The notes: generated by a model from the sequence alone, not told the origin. A stretch of 64,000 nt of DNA from Thermocatellispora tengchongensis (GCF_014202315.1 NZ_JACHGN010000012.1:186001-250000), one strand, 5' to 3'; counted from the first letter of the stretch, positions 42,773 through 52,629 are shown. Numbers and translations are program-made.

Positions 42773-44605
42773 ATGCGGATCGAGGACTACGCCCTTATCG
42801 GAGACATGCAGTCGGCCGCGCTCGTCGCCCGCGACGGATCGATCGACTGGCTGTGCCTGCCGAGGTTCGACTCGCCCTCCTGCTTCGCCGCGCTGCTCGG
42901 CTCCGAGCGCAACGGCCACTGGTGGCTGGGGCCCAACGGGCCCGGCGAGCGCCCGATGGCCACCCGGCGCCGCTACCGCGACGAGACCCTGGTGCTGGAG
43001 AGCGAGTGGGACACCGAGGGCGGCACGGTGCGCGTGATCGACTTCATGCCGCCCCGGCACCCCCACCCCGACGTGGTGCGCATCGTCGAGGGCGTGCGCG
43101 GCACGGTCGAGATGGCCACCACGATCCGCGTCCGGTTCGACTACGGCCGCATCGTGCCGTGGGTGCGGCGCAGCGACGGCCACCTCCAGGCCATCGGCGG
43201 GCCCGACTCGGTCTGGCTGCACGCGCCGGTGCCGTTGAAGGGCGGCGACTACGCCCACCGCGCCACGTTCACGGTCTCCGAGGGCGAGCGCCTGCCGTTC
43301 GTGTTCACCTGGCACCCCTCGCACGAGCCGATGCCCGTGGAGATCGACCCGGAGCTCCAGCTCGTGGAGACCGAGTCCATGTGGCGCGAGTGGGTCTCGC
43401 GCTGCACCTACGACGGGCCGTGGCGCGACGCCGTGATCCGCTCCCTGATCACGCTCAAGGCGCTGACGTACGCCCCGACCGGCGGCATCGTCGCCGCCCC
43501 GACCACCTCGCTGCCCGAGGACCTGGGCGGCGTGCGCAACTGGGACTACCGCTACTGCTGGCTGCGCGACGCCACCATGACCCTCGACGCGCTGATCGGC
43601 TCCGGCTACCTGGAGGAGGCCCGCGACTGGCGCCGCTGGCTGCTGCGCGCCATCGCCGGCCGCGCCCAGGACCTGCAGATCATGTACGGCGTCGCCGGCG
43701 AGCGCCGCCTGCCGGAGATGGAGCTGGAGTGGCTGCCGGGCTATGAGGACTCGCGGCCGGTCAGGATCGGCAACGGCGCGGTGGACCAGCTCCAGCTCGA
43801 CGTCTACGGCGAGGTGATGAACTCGCTGTACCTGTCGCGGTCCTACGGCCTGGAGCCCGACACCCGGGCCTGGGCCATCCAGCGCGAGCTGCTGGAGTAC
43901 CTGGAGCACCACTGGGACGCCCCCGACGAGGGCCTGTGGGAGGTGCGCGGCCCGCGCCGGCACTTCGTCCACTCCAAGGTGATGTGCTGGGTCGCGCTGG
44001 ACCGCGCGATCGGGCAGGTCGAGCGGTTCGGCCGCACCGGCCCGGTGGAGCGGTGGCGGGTGCTGCGCGACCGCATCCACGCCGAGGTCTGCGACAAGGG
44101 CTACGACCCCGAGCGCAACACCTTCACCCAGTCCTACGGCTCCCGCGAGCTGGACGCCGCGCTGCTGCTGATCCCGGTGGTGGGCTTCCTGCCACCCGAG
44201 GACCCGCGCGTGATCGGCACGATCGAGGCGATCCAGCGCGAGCTGACCGTCGAGGGGTTCGTGCTGCGCTATCCGCTGGCCGAGGACAACGCGGTGGACG
44301 GCCTGCCCGGCGGCGAGGGCGCGTTCCTGGCGTGCAGCTTCTGGATGGCCGAGGCCCTGGCCATGATCGGCCGCCGGGAGGAGGCGACGCGGCTGTTCGA
44401 GCGGCTGCTCGCGCTCCGCAACGACCTGGGGCTCCTCGCCGAGGAGTACGACCCGCACACGGGCCGGCTGGTGGGCAACTTCCCGCAGGCGTTCAGCCAC
44501 GTGCCCCTGATCCACACCGCCCGCGCGCTCGCCAAGGCCGCCGAGTCGCCGGCGCTGACCGGCACCCACCCGGGGCTGACCCGCGAGGCGCCCTCCGGGG
44601 AGTGA
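42773..44605 (+). CDS. GH15-family glycosidase (trehalase/glucoamylase-like)
   Basis: A 610-residue cytoplasmic glycoside hydrolase of family 15. The N-terminal beta domain starts with IEDYALIGDMQSAALVARDGSIDWLCLPRFDSPS (core: GDMQSAALVARDGSIDWLC), and the (alpha/alpha)6 barrel holds NWDYRYCWLRDATMTL. It has the same layout as the mycobacterial and Streptomyces GH15 trehalases. No signal peptide is present. Trehalase is the likeliest activity; glucoamylase activity cannot be excluded from sequence. It lies 9 bp after the YczE-like gene. Confidence 0.9.
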   Translation: MRIEDYALIGDMQSAALVARDGSIDWLCLPRFDSPSCFAALLGSERNGHWWLGPNGPGERPMATRRRYRDETLVLESEWDTEGGTVRVIDFMPPRHPHPDVVRIVEGVRGTVEMATTIRVRFDYGRIVPWVRRSDGHLQAIGGPDSVWLHAPVPLKGGDYAHRATFTVSEGERLPFVFTWHPSHEPMPVEIDPELQLVETESMWREWVSRCTYDGPWRDAVIRSLITLKALTYAPTGGIVAAPTTSLPEDLGGVRNWDYRYCWLRDATMTLDALIGSGYLEEARDWRRWLLRAIAGRAQDLQIMYGVAGERRLPEMELEWLPGYEDSRPVRIGNGAVDQLQLDVYGEVMNSLYLSRSYGLEPDTRAWAIQRELLEYLEHHWDAPDEGLWEVRGPRRHFVHSKVMCWVALDRAIGQVERFGRTGPVERWRVLRDRIHAEVCDKGYDPERNTFTQSYGSRELDAALLLIPVVGFLPPEDPRVIGTIEAIQRELTVEGFVLRYPLAEDNAVDGLPGGEGAFLACSFWMAEALAMIGRREEATRLFERLLALRNDLGLLAEEYDPHTGRLVGNFPQAFSHVPLIHTARALAKAAESPALTGTHPGLTREAPSGE

Positions 44606-44651
44606 CCCGGCCGACGGCGGCTGACCACCGGCCGAGGGCGGCCGGCGGCGG

Positions 44652-45581
44652 CTAGCGGGGCGGGCGGGCGGCGATGGCGGCCAGCAGCCGGGCGAACTCC
44701 GGCGGCGGGGCCACCACCAGCCGCACCTGCCCGTCCTGGGCGATCACGTCGGCCCGGATCAGGGTCAGCCGACCGTCGCGCCACCAGTACACCTGAGGGC
44801 TGAGCCCGTCCTCGCGGCCGTCCACCTCGCGCTGGGCGTGCAGGCGCATCCGCTCGATGGCGCGCACCACGCCGATGCCCTCGACCGGGTGCACCAGCAG
44901 CGTGCCCGGCGCGGGCACCGCGACCAGCACGCCGTCGTCGGGCACGGGCAGGTAGTCGTCCAGATGCCGCAGGTGGGCGGTGGCGCCGGCGGTGGGCCCG
45001 TCGAGTTGCCAGGCGGCCACCCCGCCGAGGTCGCGCCGCGACACCGACAGCCGCTCGTCGTCACGGGCGTTGCGCAGCGCCAGGTCCAGCGCCTGCGCGG
45101 CCGGGATCGGCCAGCAGCCGGCCTCCTCCGGACGCACCGGCCGCACCGCGCCGCCGTAGCCGACGGTGAGCACCTCGACCAGGTCGGAGCTGAGGTGGCG
45201 GCCGACCACGCGGGCGCCCTCGATCTCGTCGGCCAGGAAGACGCGGACCCGCAGCAGCGGGCGCACCTGGCCCAGGTCGCAGGCGTCGAGCGGCTCGTCC
45301 ACCACCGCGACCGCGTGGGCGAGGTGTTCGGAGACCAGCATCGGCCAGTCCTCGCGGGTCCTGCGCGCGGCCTCGCGGCGCAGCCCGGTCAGCCGTACGG
45401 AGAACTCGCGCGGGCCGCTGAGCAGCAGCGTCGCGCCGTCGGCGGCGAAGGTGCTCTCGTAGCCGAGGGAGTCGGCCACGAGAGCGAGCAGGGAGTCGAG
45501 ATCCACGTCGTCCACCGGACGCCCGGACACCTCGACCTGCCGGTCACGGATACGCCGCCGCGTACGCCGGAAGAACCTCAC
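44652..45581 (-). CDS. Conserved hypothetical protein, DUF1444-like layout
   Basis: A 309-residue soluble protein beginning with a strongly basic MRFFRRTRRRIRDRQ. Its pattern (VGYGGAVRPVRPEEAGCWPI followed by AQALDLALRNARD, then DDYLPVPDDGVLVAVPAPG) resembles DUF1444 proteins, but I am not sure of the assignment. It lies 38 bp downstream of the LD-carboxypeptidase gene on the same strand and is probably co-transcribed with it. Confidence 0.7.
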   Translation of the reverse strand: MRFFRRTRRRIRDRQVEVSGRPVDDVDLDSLLALVADSLGYESTFAADGATLLLSGPREFSVRLTGLRREAARRTREDWPMLVSEHLAHAVAVVDEPLDACDLGQVRPLLRVRVFLADEIEGARVVGRHLSSDLVEVLTVGYGGAVRPVRPEEAGCWPIPAAQALDLALRNARDDERLSVSRRDLGGVAAWQLDGPTAGATAHLRHLDDYLPVPDDGVLVAVPAPGTLLVHPVEGIGVVRAIERMRLHAQREVDGREDGLSPQVYWWRDGRLTLIRADVIAQDGQVRLVVAPPPEFARLLAAIAARPPR

Positions 45582-45619
45582 ACGACCGTCCCCTCTGCCG
45601 GGTTTCTCCGGGCCACGAC

Positions 45620-46531
45620 CTACATTGCCGGTCCCTCATCGCAGAACAGACTGGTCAGCGAGCACGATTCTGTATCAATAACACCAAGTCCCCCAAGCCA
45701 CACGGACAACTGCGGGCTGCCGTGGCCCACCGGAAGCCCGGCCAGCACGGGCACGCCGAGCGGCAGCAGGCGCTCGGCGAGCACCGGCAGGACCTCATGG
45801 CACCCCACCCACGAGCCGAGCGCGATCCCGGCGGCCCCGTCGAGGGCCCCCGCCTGGACGAGCTGGGTCAGCATCCGATCGACGCGGTAGGGCGCCTCGT
45901 TGACGTCCTCGATCAGCACGATCCTCCCCCCGGTGCGAGGCGCGTGCGGCGTGCCGCACAGCGCGGCGAGCAACGTGAGGTTACCCCCCGTGATCGGCGC
46001 CACTACGCGCCCCGGGGCCAGTACCGTGTCACCCCGCACGGTGAGGGGGCGGTCCCGGAACAGGGCGGCGGCGAGGTGCTCGTGCGAGCGGGGTTCGGGC
46101 CCGCCGTCGCCGGTGAGCAGCACGCTCGCCGGCATCGGCCCGAAGCAGGTCGCCACCCCGAGGCGTACGGCGAAGGCCTGGTGCAGCGCGGTGATGTCGC
46201 TGGAGCCGAGCAGGATCTTCGGCTCGGCGCGGGCCATCGCCTCCCAGTCGAGCAGGCCGAGCAGCCGCGTCGCGCCGTACCCGCCCCGGGCGCACACGAC
46301 CGCCCGCACCTCCGGGTCGCACCAGGCCCGCCGCAGGTCGGCCGCCCGGTCGGCGTCGGCGCCGGCGAGGAATCCGGCGCGGTCCAGCACGTGCTTGCCG
46401 GTGGTGACCCGCAGCCCCATCCCCTCCAGCATCCGCACCCCGGCCTCCAGCCGCTCCGGGTCCACCGGCCCGGAGGGCGCCACGACGGCGACGAGATCGC
46501 CGGGACGCAGCAGCGGGGGGCGCGCTACCAC
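45620..46531 (-). CDS. ldcA: Muramoyltetrapeptide LD-carboxypeptidase (S66)
   Basis: Releases the terminal D-alanine from murein tetrapeptides during cell-wall recycling. The 303-residue protein has the nucleophile S111 in GSSDITALH, the glutamate in EDVNEAPYRVDRM, and the histidine in LPVGHG. Without a signal peptide it should be cytoplasmic, as expected for this family. The GTG start follows GAAGG. Confidence 0.88.
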   Translation of the reverse strand: MVARPPLLRPGDLVAVVAPSGPVDPERLEAGVRMLEGMGLRVTTGKHVLDRAGFLAGADADRAADLRRAWCDPEVRAVVCARGGYGATRLLGLLDWEAMARAEPKILLGSSDITALHQAFAVRLGVATCFGPMPASVLLTGDGGPEPRSHEHLAAALFRDRPLTVRGDTVLAPGRVVAPITGGNLTLLAALCGTPHAPRTGGRIVLIEDVNEAPYRVDRMLTQLVQAGALDGAAGIALGSWVGCHEVLPVLAERLLPLGVPVLAGLPVGHGSPQLSVWLGGLGVIDTESCSLTSLFCDEGPAM

Positions 46532-46659
46532 GCCGCCGCCTTCCGCCGTGAAATATCCCCCTCAATTGCGCAATTCCGTGAAGTGAAGGCGACGGTCCGT
46601 GCTGGGATATATGTAGATGATCCGCTCACTGACCCAACGGTGACACACTGTCCAGTCAT
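46532..46659. promoter_or_regulatory. Divergent spacer with a palindrome
   Basis: The 12-bp perfect palindrome AATTGCGCAATT (46564-46575) lies between the divergent LD-carboxypeptidase and sulfotransferase genes in a relatively AT-rich spacer. It could be an operator for either gene. Confidence 0.4.
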
Positions 46660-47562
46660 ATGCGACCTCCGACGCACATCCTCGTGGTCAACGGCATCAA
46701 GGTCCGCCGGCCGGTGTTCGTGCTCGCCGCCCCGCACTCCGGCGCGGACCTGCTCGCCCGCGTCCTGAAGCGTTCCCCCGGCTTCCACGTCACGATGGGC
46801 CGTCAGTCCGTCTCGGACGTGATCCACATGTTCGCGCGCAGACCGTCGATCATGAACCGCAACGGCGGCGGGGGCGCGGCCCGCGTGCTGCGCGACGCGC
46901 TGGCCGAGTCCTGGCAGATCGTCCCCGGCGCGTGCCGCGAGTGCGGCGACTCCTGCCGTACGGCGGGCGGCGTCACCGGTTACAGCTCCTGCGCCGACGC
47001 CTCCTCCGTCACCCGGTTCGGCGACGCCAGCCCCGACCTGATCTACAGCGTGACCGTGCTCCGGCGCGCGTTCCCCGACGCCCGCTTCGTCCAGCTCATC
47101 CGCGACGGCCGCGACGTCGCCGCCGACATGATGGCCGACCCGGACTGCCTGGCCTGGTTCAAGCCGGCCCGGTTGAGCGACGAGACCGAGTTCCCCAACG
47201 CCTTCCTCGGCCTGAACAAGGACGAGCACGTCCCCCGCTGGCAGCGCATGCCCACCGCCGGCAAGTGCGCCCTGCGCTGGCGCAGCGCCGTGCGCCTGAG
47301 CGCCGCCCTGCGCCAGGACCTCCCCCGCGACCAGCTCCTCACCCTGCGCTACGAGGACCTCATCGCCTCCCCCAAGAAGTCCCTGGCCGCCGTCTCGGAG
47401 TACCTGCAGGCCCAGGTGCCGGAGACCGCCCTGTACGGCAACGGCGCCTCCCGCGTCGGCGGGTGGCGCTCCCGCCTGCGCCCGGAGGACCTGACCCTGT
47501 TCGAGAAGGTCGCCGGAGAGGAGCTCACCCGCCTGAACTACAGGCCCGTCACCCGGGCCTAG
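46660..47562 (+). CDS. Sulfotransferase-family protein
   Basis: A 300-residue PAPS-dependent sulfotransferase-like protein. RPVFVLAAPHSGADLLARVL (18-37) is the 5'-phosphosulfate loop. FVQLIRDGRDVAADM carries the 3'-phosphate serine/arginine region, although the conserved serine is replaced. The acceptor is unknown. A cysteine cluster (CRECGDSC, about 94-101) is unusual for the family. Its stop codon overlaps that of the convergent ABC exporter gene within CTAG (47559-47562). Confidence 0.82.
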   Translation: MRPPTHILVVNGIKVRRPVFVLAAPHSGADLLARVLKRSPGFHVTMGRQSVSDVIHMFARRPSIMNRNGGGGAARVLRDALAESWQIVPGACRECGDSCRTAGGVTGYSSCADASSVTRFGDASPDLIYSVTVLRRAFPDARFVQLIRDGRDVAADMMADPDCLAWFKPARLSDETEFPNAFLGLNKDEHVPRWQRMPTAGKCALRWRSAVRLSAALRQDLPRDQLLTLRYEDLIASPKKSLAAVSEYLQAQVPETALYGNGASRVGGWRSRLRPEDLTLFEKVAGEELTRLNYRPVTRA

Positions 47563-49430
47563 ACCCCGCTGAACTGGGTCTTGTACAGCTCGGCGTACAC
47601 GCGGCCCTCGCGCAGCAGGTCCTCGTGGCGCCCTCGCTCCACGATCCGGCCGTCCTGCACCACCAGGATCTGGTCCGCCTCGCGGATCGTGCTCAGGCGG
47701 TGGGCGATCACCAGGGACGTGCGGCCCGCCAGGGCGGTCTTCAGGGCCCGCTGGACGGCGGCCTCGGACTCGGAGTCGAGGTGGGCGGTGGCCTCGTCCA
47801 GGACGACCACGCGGGGGGCCTTGAGGAGGAGCCGGGCCAGGGCCAGGCGCTGCTTCTCGCCGCCGGACAGGCGGTAGCCGCGGTCGCCGACCACGGTGTC
47901 GAGGCCGTCGGGCAGCGATTCGACCAGTTCGGCGATCTGGGCGGCGCGCAGGGCCTCCCAGATCTCCTCGTCGGTGGCGGAGGGGCGGGCGTAGCGGAGG
48001 TTGGCGCCGATGGTGTCGTGGAAGAGGTGGGCGTCCTGGGTGACCACGCCGACGGTGTCGCGCAGGCTGTCCAGGGTGGCGTCGCGGACGTCCTGGCCGT
48101 TGATCCGGACGGCGCCCTCGGTGACGTCGTACAGGCGGGAGACCAGGGAGGTGATCGTGGTCTTGCCCGCGCCGCTGTGGCCGACCAGGGCGACCAGTTC
48201 GCCGGGGCGGGCGGTGAAGGTGACCCCGGTCAGGACGTCCTGCGACTGGCCGCTGTCGGGACGGGCCACGGATTCGAGGCTGGCCAGGGAGACCTCGGCC
48301 GCCGCGGGGTAGCGGAAGTGTACGTCGTCGAACTCGACGGTCGCCGGGCCGCCGGGCACGGGGGTGGCGCCGGGGCGCTCGGCGACCATGGGCTTGAGGT
48401 CCAGCACCTCGAATACGCGGTCGAAGCTGACCAGGGCGGTCATGACGTCCACGTGCACGTTGGACAGGCTGGTGAGGGGGCCGTACAGGCGCATCAGCAG
48501 GGCCGACAGGGCCACCAGGGTGCCCAGCTCGAAGGCGCCGTTGACCGACAGCACGCCGCCGACGCCGTAGACCAGGGCCGTGGCCAGGGCGGCGACCAGG
48601 CCGAGGGCGATGCGGAAGACGGTGCCGTACATGGCGACGGTGACACCGACGTCGCGGACCCGGCCCGCCCGGGTGGCGAAGGTGACGGCCTCGTCGTCGG
48701 GGCGGCCGTAGAGCTTGGCGACCATCGCGCCGGCGACGTTGAACCGCTCGGTCATGACCGAGCTCATCTCGGCGTCGAGTTGCATCTGCTCGCGGGTCAG
48801 CTTGGACATGCGGCGGCCCACCCAGCGGGCCGGGAACAGGAACACCGGCAGCAGCACCAGCGCGATCAGCGTGATCTGCCAGGACAGCACCAGCATCGCG
48901 CCGCCCACCAGGACCAGGCTGATCACGTTGGACACCACCGAGGACAGGGTGGTGGTCAGGGCGCGCTGGGCGCCGATGACGTCGGTGTTCAGCCGGGAGA
49001 CCAGGGCGCCGGTCTGGGCGCGCATGAAGAAGGCGACGGGCATGCGCTGCACGTGGTCGAAGACCTCGGTGCGCAGGTTGTAGATCAGGCCCTCGCCGAT
49101 GCGGGCGGAGAACCAGCGCTGGGCCAGGCCGAGCAGCGCGTCGAAGACCGCCAGCCCGGCGATGGCCAGGGCCAGGCCGACGACGACGCCCGAGCGCCTG
49201 GGGATGATGCCGTCGTCGATGATCGCCTTCATCAGCAGCGGGTTGGCGATGACGATGACCGCGTTGAGGACCACCAGCAGCAGGAAGGCGCTGATCTGGC
49301 GGGCGTGGGGGCGGGCGTAGGAGCCGATGCGGCGGACCGTTCCGGGGGCGACGCGCTCCTTGGTCACGGACTCGTCGCGCCGCAGCGAGCGCATCACCTG
49401 AGGCCCGTAGCCTCCGCCCATCATGGTCAT
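47559..49430 (-). CDS. ABC exporter, fused membrane and ATPase domains
   Basis: A 623-residue half-transporter of the multidrug/lipid exporter type (MsbA/LmrA-like). Six membrane helices (about residues 45-315) precede an ATPase with Walker A GHSGAGKTT, signature LSGGEKQRLALA, Walker B VVVLDEATAHLD and the H-loop in IAHRLST. It should act as a homodimer. The substrate is unknown. I chose ATG 49430, where three nearby ATGs compete. Confidence 0.9.
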   Translation of the reverse strand: MTMMGGGYGPQVMRSLRRDESVTKERVAPGTVRRIGSYARPHARQISAFLLLVVLNAVIVIANPLLMKAIIDDGIIPRRSGVVVGLALAIAGLAVFDALLGLAQRWFSARIGEGLIYNLRTEVFDHVQRMPVAFFMRAQTGALVSRLNTDVIGAQRALTTTLSSVVSNVISLVLVGGAMLVLSWQITLIALVLLPVFLFPARWVGRRMSKLTREQMQLDAEMSSVMTERFNVAGAMVAKLYGRPDDEAVTFATRAGRVRDVGVTVAMYGTVFRIALGLVAALATALVYGVGGVLSVNGAFELGTLVALSALLMRLYGPLTSLSNVHVDVMTALVSFDRVFEVLDLKPMVAERPGATPVPGGPATVEFDDVHFRYPAAAEVSLASLESVARPDSGQSQDVLTGVTFTARPGELVALVGHSGAGKTTITSLVSRLYDVTEGAVRINGQDVRDATLDSLRDTVGVVTQDAHLFHDTIGANLRYARPSATDEEIWEALRAAQIAELVESLPDGLDTVVGDRGYRLSGGEKQRLALARLLLKAPRVVVLDEATAHLDSESEAAVQRALKTALAGRTSLVIAHRLSTIREADQILVVQDGRIVERGRHEDLLREGRVYAELYKTQFSGV

Positions 49431-49748
49431 CTCGGGATTCCGCCCGTCCTTCCCGGCTGGAGGATGTCGCGATGTCGCGCCGGGCACGGGGCGGACGCCC
49501 CTCCCGCGCTCCTCGCTTGTCGAAGCGGCGTGGAGGGGGTCCGCGATTCCCCGATCAGCTTCCGGCGAACACCATCATCGCGGGCGGTCGCCGGGCATGC
49601 GTCATTGAGTTCCCCGAAGTCCTGCGGCGGCTCGGCGCCGCCCGTACACCCCCGATTCCCGGATCGGACCGCCCCCGAGCGGTCCCGAGCCGTTTCCGAG
49701 CCGTCTCGCGGCGTCGGCGCGGTGGATGCCCGCCCGGCTCACCCCCTG
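49431..49748. other. Gene-free spacer
   Basis: About 320 bp upstream of the exporter gene. I see no gene, repeat array or clear hairpin; it presumably contains the exporter promoter. Confidence 0.5.
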
Positions 49749-50567
49749 TCACCCTCTGGCGAAGAGGGCCTTCATGCGCTGCACCTGCTCGCGGCGTTCG
49801 GCCGCGGCCTGCTCCTCCAGCGAGCGCCCCTGCGCTCCCTGAAGCAGGCGCTTGGTCGCCGTCGCCGCTCCCCGATCCGTGCTCAGCAGCGCGGCTGCCA
49901 GATCGCGCACGGCTTGCCTGAGCTCTCCCCGTGGAACCACAAGCTCGCCCAGCCGGAGTTCGAGCGCCTCCTTCGCCTCCACCGTGCGTGCCGTGAGGCA
50001 CATCTCGATCGCCCGCGGCAGGCCGACCAGGTCGACCAGCGGCTTGGTACCGGTGAGATCGGGCACCAGGCCGAGCGCGGGTTCCTTCATGCAGAACTTG
50101 GCGTCGTCGGCCAGGACCCTCAGGTCGCACGCGAGTGCGAGCTGGAACCCCGCGCCGATCGCGTGGCCCTGCACCGCGGCGATGGACACGATGTCCGGCC
50201 GCCGCAGCCACAGGAAGCCCTGCTGGGCCGTGGCCACCGCCTGTTCCATGGATTCGTCGTCGCGCGAGAGGTTCGATGCGAACGAGCCCTGCCCCGGAAC
50301 CCCCTCCGGGGTGAACATTCGCAGGTCGATCCCCGCCGAGAAGGACGGCCCCTCACCTTCGACCACGACGATGCGCACCTGACCGGGCAGGTTCTCCCCG
50401 ATCCTGGCGAGTGCCCGCCAGGTCGCGAACGTCTGCGCGTTCCGCTTGTCAGGCCGGTCCAGTGTTATCGTCGCGATCTCGCCGTCCACCTCGAAGCGCA
50501 GTCCGATCTCCGCGAGCTCGGCCGCGTCGATCGTCTCCACGCTCCCCCCAACCGCCGCGTCCGCCAT
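49749..50567 (-). CDS. Enoyl-CoA hydratase/isomerase family protein
   Basis: A 272-residue crotonase-fold protein, unlike the one at 22.4 kb in sequence. The oxyanion-hole segments are GPSFSAGIDLRMF and GHAIGAGFQLALACD, and the catalytic-region glutamate lies in CMKEPALGLVPDL, as in true hydratases. It could act in fatty acid or branched-acid degradation. A palindrome covers the probable -10 box upstream, so a small-molecule repressor is likely. Confidence 0.87.
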   Translation of the reverse strand: MADAAVGGSVETIDAAELAEIGLRFEVDGEIATITLDRPDKRNAQTFATWRALARIGENLPGQVRIVVVEGEGPSFSAGIDLRMFTPEGVPGQGSFASNLSRDDESMEQAVATAQQGFLWLRRPDIVSIAAVQGHAIGAGFQLALACDLRVLADDAKFCMKEPALGLVPDLTGTKPLVDLVGLPRAIEMCLTARTVEAKEALELRLGELVVPRGELRQAVRDLAAALLSTDRGAATATKRLLQGAQGRSLEEQAAAERREQVQRMKALFARG

Positions 50568-50616
50568 CGCCCGCTCCCGTCTGCTGATCCGTCACGCCCG
50601 AGTCCTTGGTCACTCT

Positions 50617-50633
50617 ACAGAATATGGTTCTGT
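50617..50633. promoter_or_regulatory. Operator-like palindrome upstream of the second hydratase
   Basis: ACAGAA-5-TTCTGT is a perfect inverted repeat. Read on the minus strand it overlaps TATTCT, a plausible -10 element about 58 bp upstream of the ATG. Confidence 0.45.
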
Positions 50634-50700
50634 TCGACCCGGGCGCGACGGTACCGACCGTCGGGACGAGCGGCTGCGGTCGCGCGTTTCCGAGGCGGCG

Positions 50701-50916
50701 CTAGCGCTTGGACTTGCCCCGGGTGGCCCCGCCGCGTCCCCGAAGAGTCACACCGGACTCGCTGAGGATGCGGTGGATGAACCCGTACGACCGGCCGGTG
50801 GAAGCGGCCAGCGCGCGGATGCTCTCACCCGCGGCGTAGCGCTTCTTGAGATCGGCGGCCAGTTTTTCACGGTCGGCCCCGGTTACCCGGGTGCCCTTCT
50901 TCAGAGTCTCGGCCAC
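50701..50916 (-). CDS. Small helix-turn-helix protein
   Basis: A 71-residue basic protein conserved in actinobacteria. A central helix-turn-helix (ESIRALAASTGRSYGFIHRI, residues 31-50) is flanked by a lysine-rich N-terminus and an Arg/Gly-rich tail (GRGGATRGKSKR). This suggests DNA binding with little sequence reading; the biological role is unknown to me. The GTG start has a strong AGGAGG site. It lies between the hydratase and ABC-F genes, all on the minus strand. Confidence 0.8.
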   Translation of the reverse strand: MAETLKKGTRVTGADREKLAADLKKRYAAGESIRALAASTGRSYGFIHRILSESGVTLRGRGGATRGKSKR

Positions 50917-51030
50917 GAGTACCTCCTGTAGTGCCAGACTTCCGCAGCGTTACTCACGCCATGATCAGTCATTTCAGCCGGATCGGCTACCTACTCCACG
51001 GGAAAAGATCCGTACCCGCTCAAATTAAGA

Positions 51031-52629
51031 TCAGGCAAGTGCCACAAGATCGGAAAATTCCTCGCTCCACGCGTCTTCAACTCCGTCCGGTAGCAAGATC
51101 ACCCTATCCGGTTGAAGTGCCTCCACGGCGCCCTCATCATGCGTCACAAGGACGATCGCCCCAGAATAGGACCTAAGTGCCGAAAGTACCTGATCGCGGC
51201 TGGCCGGATCGAGGTTGTTGGTGGGCTCGTCGAGGAGGAGGACGTTGGCACTGGACAGCACGAGCGTGGCCAGCGCCAGCCGGGTCTTCTCACCTCCCGA
51301 CAGCACCCCGGCCGGCTTGTCGACATCGTCACCGCTGAACAGGAAGGACCCGAGAACCTTGCGCAGATCGACGTCGGGGACGTCGGGACCGGCCGAGCGC
51401 ATGTTCTCCAGCACCGTACGCTCCGGGTCGAGCGTCTCGTGTTCCTGGGCGTAGTAGCCCAGCTTGAGGCCGTGGCCGGGGCGCACCTCCCCGGTGTCGG
51501 GCCGCTCCAGGCCGCCGAGCAGGCGCAGCAGCGTGGTCTTGCCCGCGCCGTTGAGGCCGAGGATCACGACCCTGCTGCCCCGATCGACCGCGACATCGAC
51601 GTCGGTGAAGACCTCCAGCGAGCCGTAGGACTTCGACAGCCCCACCGCCGACAGCGGGGTGCGCCCGCACGGCGCCGGCTGCGGGAAGCGCAGCTTGGCG
51701 ACCTTGTCGCTCCTGCGCTCCTCGGTCACCCCGGCCAGCAGCCGCTTGGCCCGCCGCTCCATGTCCTGCGCGGCCTTGGCCTTGGTGGCCTTGGCGCGCA
51801 TCCGGTCGGCCTGCGACAGCAATGCGGACGCCTGCTTCTCGGCGTTGGCGCGCTCGCGCTTGCGGCGCCGCTCATCGGTCTCGCGCTGCGCGAGATAGGC
51901 GGTCCAGCCGACGTTGTACGTATCGATCACACAACGATTGGCGTCGAGGTGCAGGACCTTGTTTACCGTCGCTTCAAGTAGGCCGACATCGTGACTGATG
52001 ATGATCAAACCGCCCTGATGGGAGCGCAAAAAATCACGAAGCCACCCGATTGAATCGGCGTCGAGGTGGTTTGTCGGCTCGTCGAGCAGGAGAGTCTCAG
52101 CTCCGCTGAACAGGATTCTGGCGAGTTCCACCCGCCGCCTCTGCCCACCGGAGAGCGTTTCCAACGGCTGGGAGATGACCCGGTCGGGCAGGCCGAGGCT
52201 GGAGGCGATCGAGGCGGCCTCGGCCTCGGCCGCGTAGCCCCCCAGCACGTGCAGCCGGTCCTCCAGCCGCCCGTACGCGCGCACGGCCCGGTCGCGGGTG
52301 CGGTCGTCGGCGCTGGCCATCGCCTTCTCGGCGGCCCGCAGCTCGCGCAGCACCTCGTCCAGCCCCCGGGCGGACAGGATGCGGTCGCGCGCGAGCACGC
52401 TCAGGTCGCCGGTGCGCGGGTCCTGCGGCAGGTAGCCCACGCTCCCGGTCGTGGTGACGGTGCCGGCCGCGGGCACGCCCTCACCGGCGAGCACCCTGGT
52501 CAGCGTGGTCTTGCCCGCGCCGTTACGGCCCACGAGGCCGATCTTGTCGCCGGGGTTGACGCGGAAGGTGGCCTTCTCAAGAAGCAGCCGCGCGCCCGCG
52601 CGCAGTTCGATGTCGGTGGCAATGATCAT
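51031..52629 (-). CDS. ABC-F family ATPase
   Basis: A 532-residue soluble protein with two ATPase domains: Walker A GRNGAGKTT and GLNGAGKTT; signatures LSGGQRRR and LSGGEKTR. A basic, helical linker (about 240-310, RRRKRERANAEKQ) joins them, and there is no membrane domain. ABC-F proteins bind the ribosomal E site and either rescue stalled ribosomes or protect against antibiotics. Which applies here is not determined by the sequence. Its upstream region has a possible leader peptide and pyrimidine-rich tracts that could mask the ribosome site. Confidence 0.92.
   Translation of the reverse strand: MIIATDIELRAGARLLLEKATFRVNPGDKIGLVGRNGAGKTTLTRVLAGEGVPAAGTVTTTGSVGYLPQDPRTGDLSVLARDRILSARGLDEVLRELRAAEKAMASADDRTRDRAVRAYGRLEDRLHVLGGYAAEAEAASIASSLGLPDRVISQPLETLSGGQRRRVELARILFSGAETLLLDEPTNHLDADSIGWLRDFLRSHQGGLIIISHDVGLLEATVNKVLHLDANRCVIDTYNVGWTAYLAQRETDERRRKRERANAEKQASALLSQADRMRAKATKAKAAQDMERRAKRLLAGVTEERRSDKVAKLRFPQPAPCGRTPLSAVGLSKSYGSLEVFTDVDVAVDRGSRVVILGLNGAGKTTLLRLLGGLERPDTGEVRPGHGLKLGYYAQEHETLDPERTVLENMRSAGPDVPDVDLRKVLGSFLFSGDDVDKPAGVLSGGEKTRLALATLVLSSANVLLLDEPTNNLDPASRDQVLSALRSYSGAIVLVTHDEGAVEALQPDRVILLPDGVEDAWSEEFSDLVALA

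Noticed and set aside
46932-50765. A 1277-codon open frame on the plus strand
   Set aside because: It spans the sulfotransferase in another frame and is antisense to the exporter and hydratase genes; it is compositional only.
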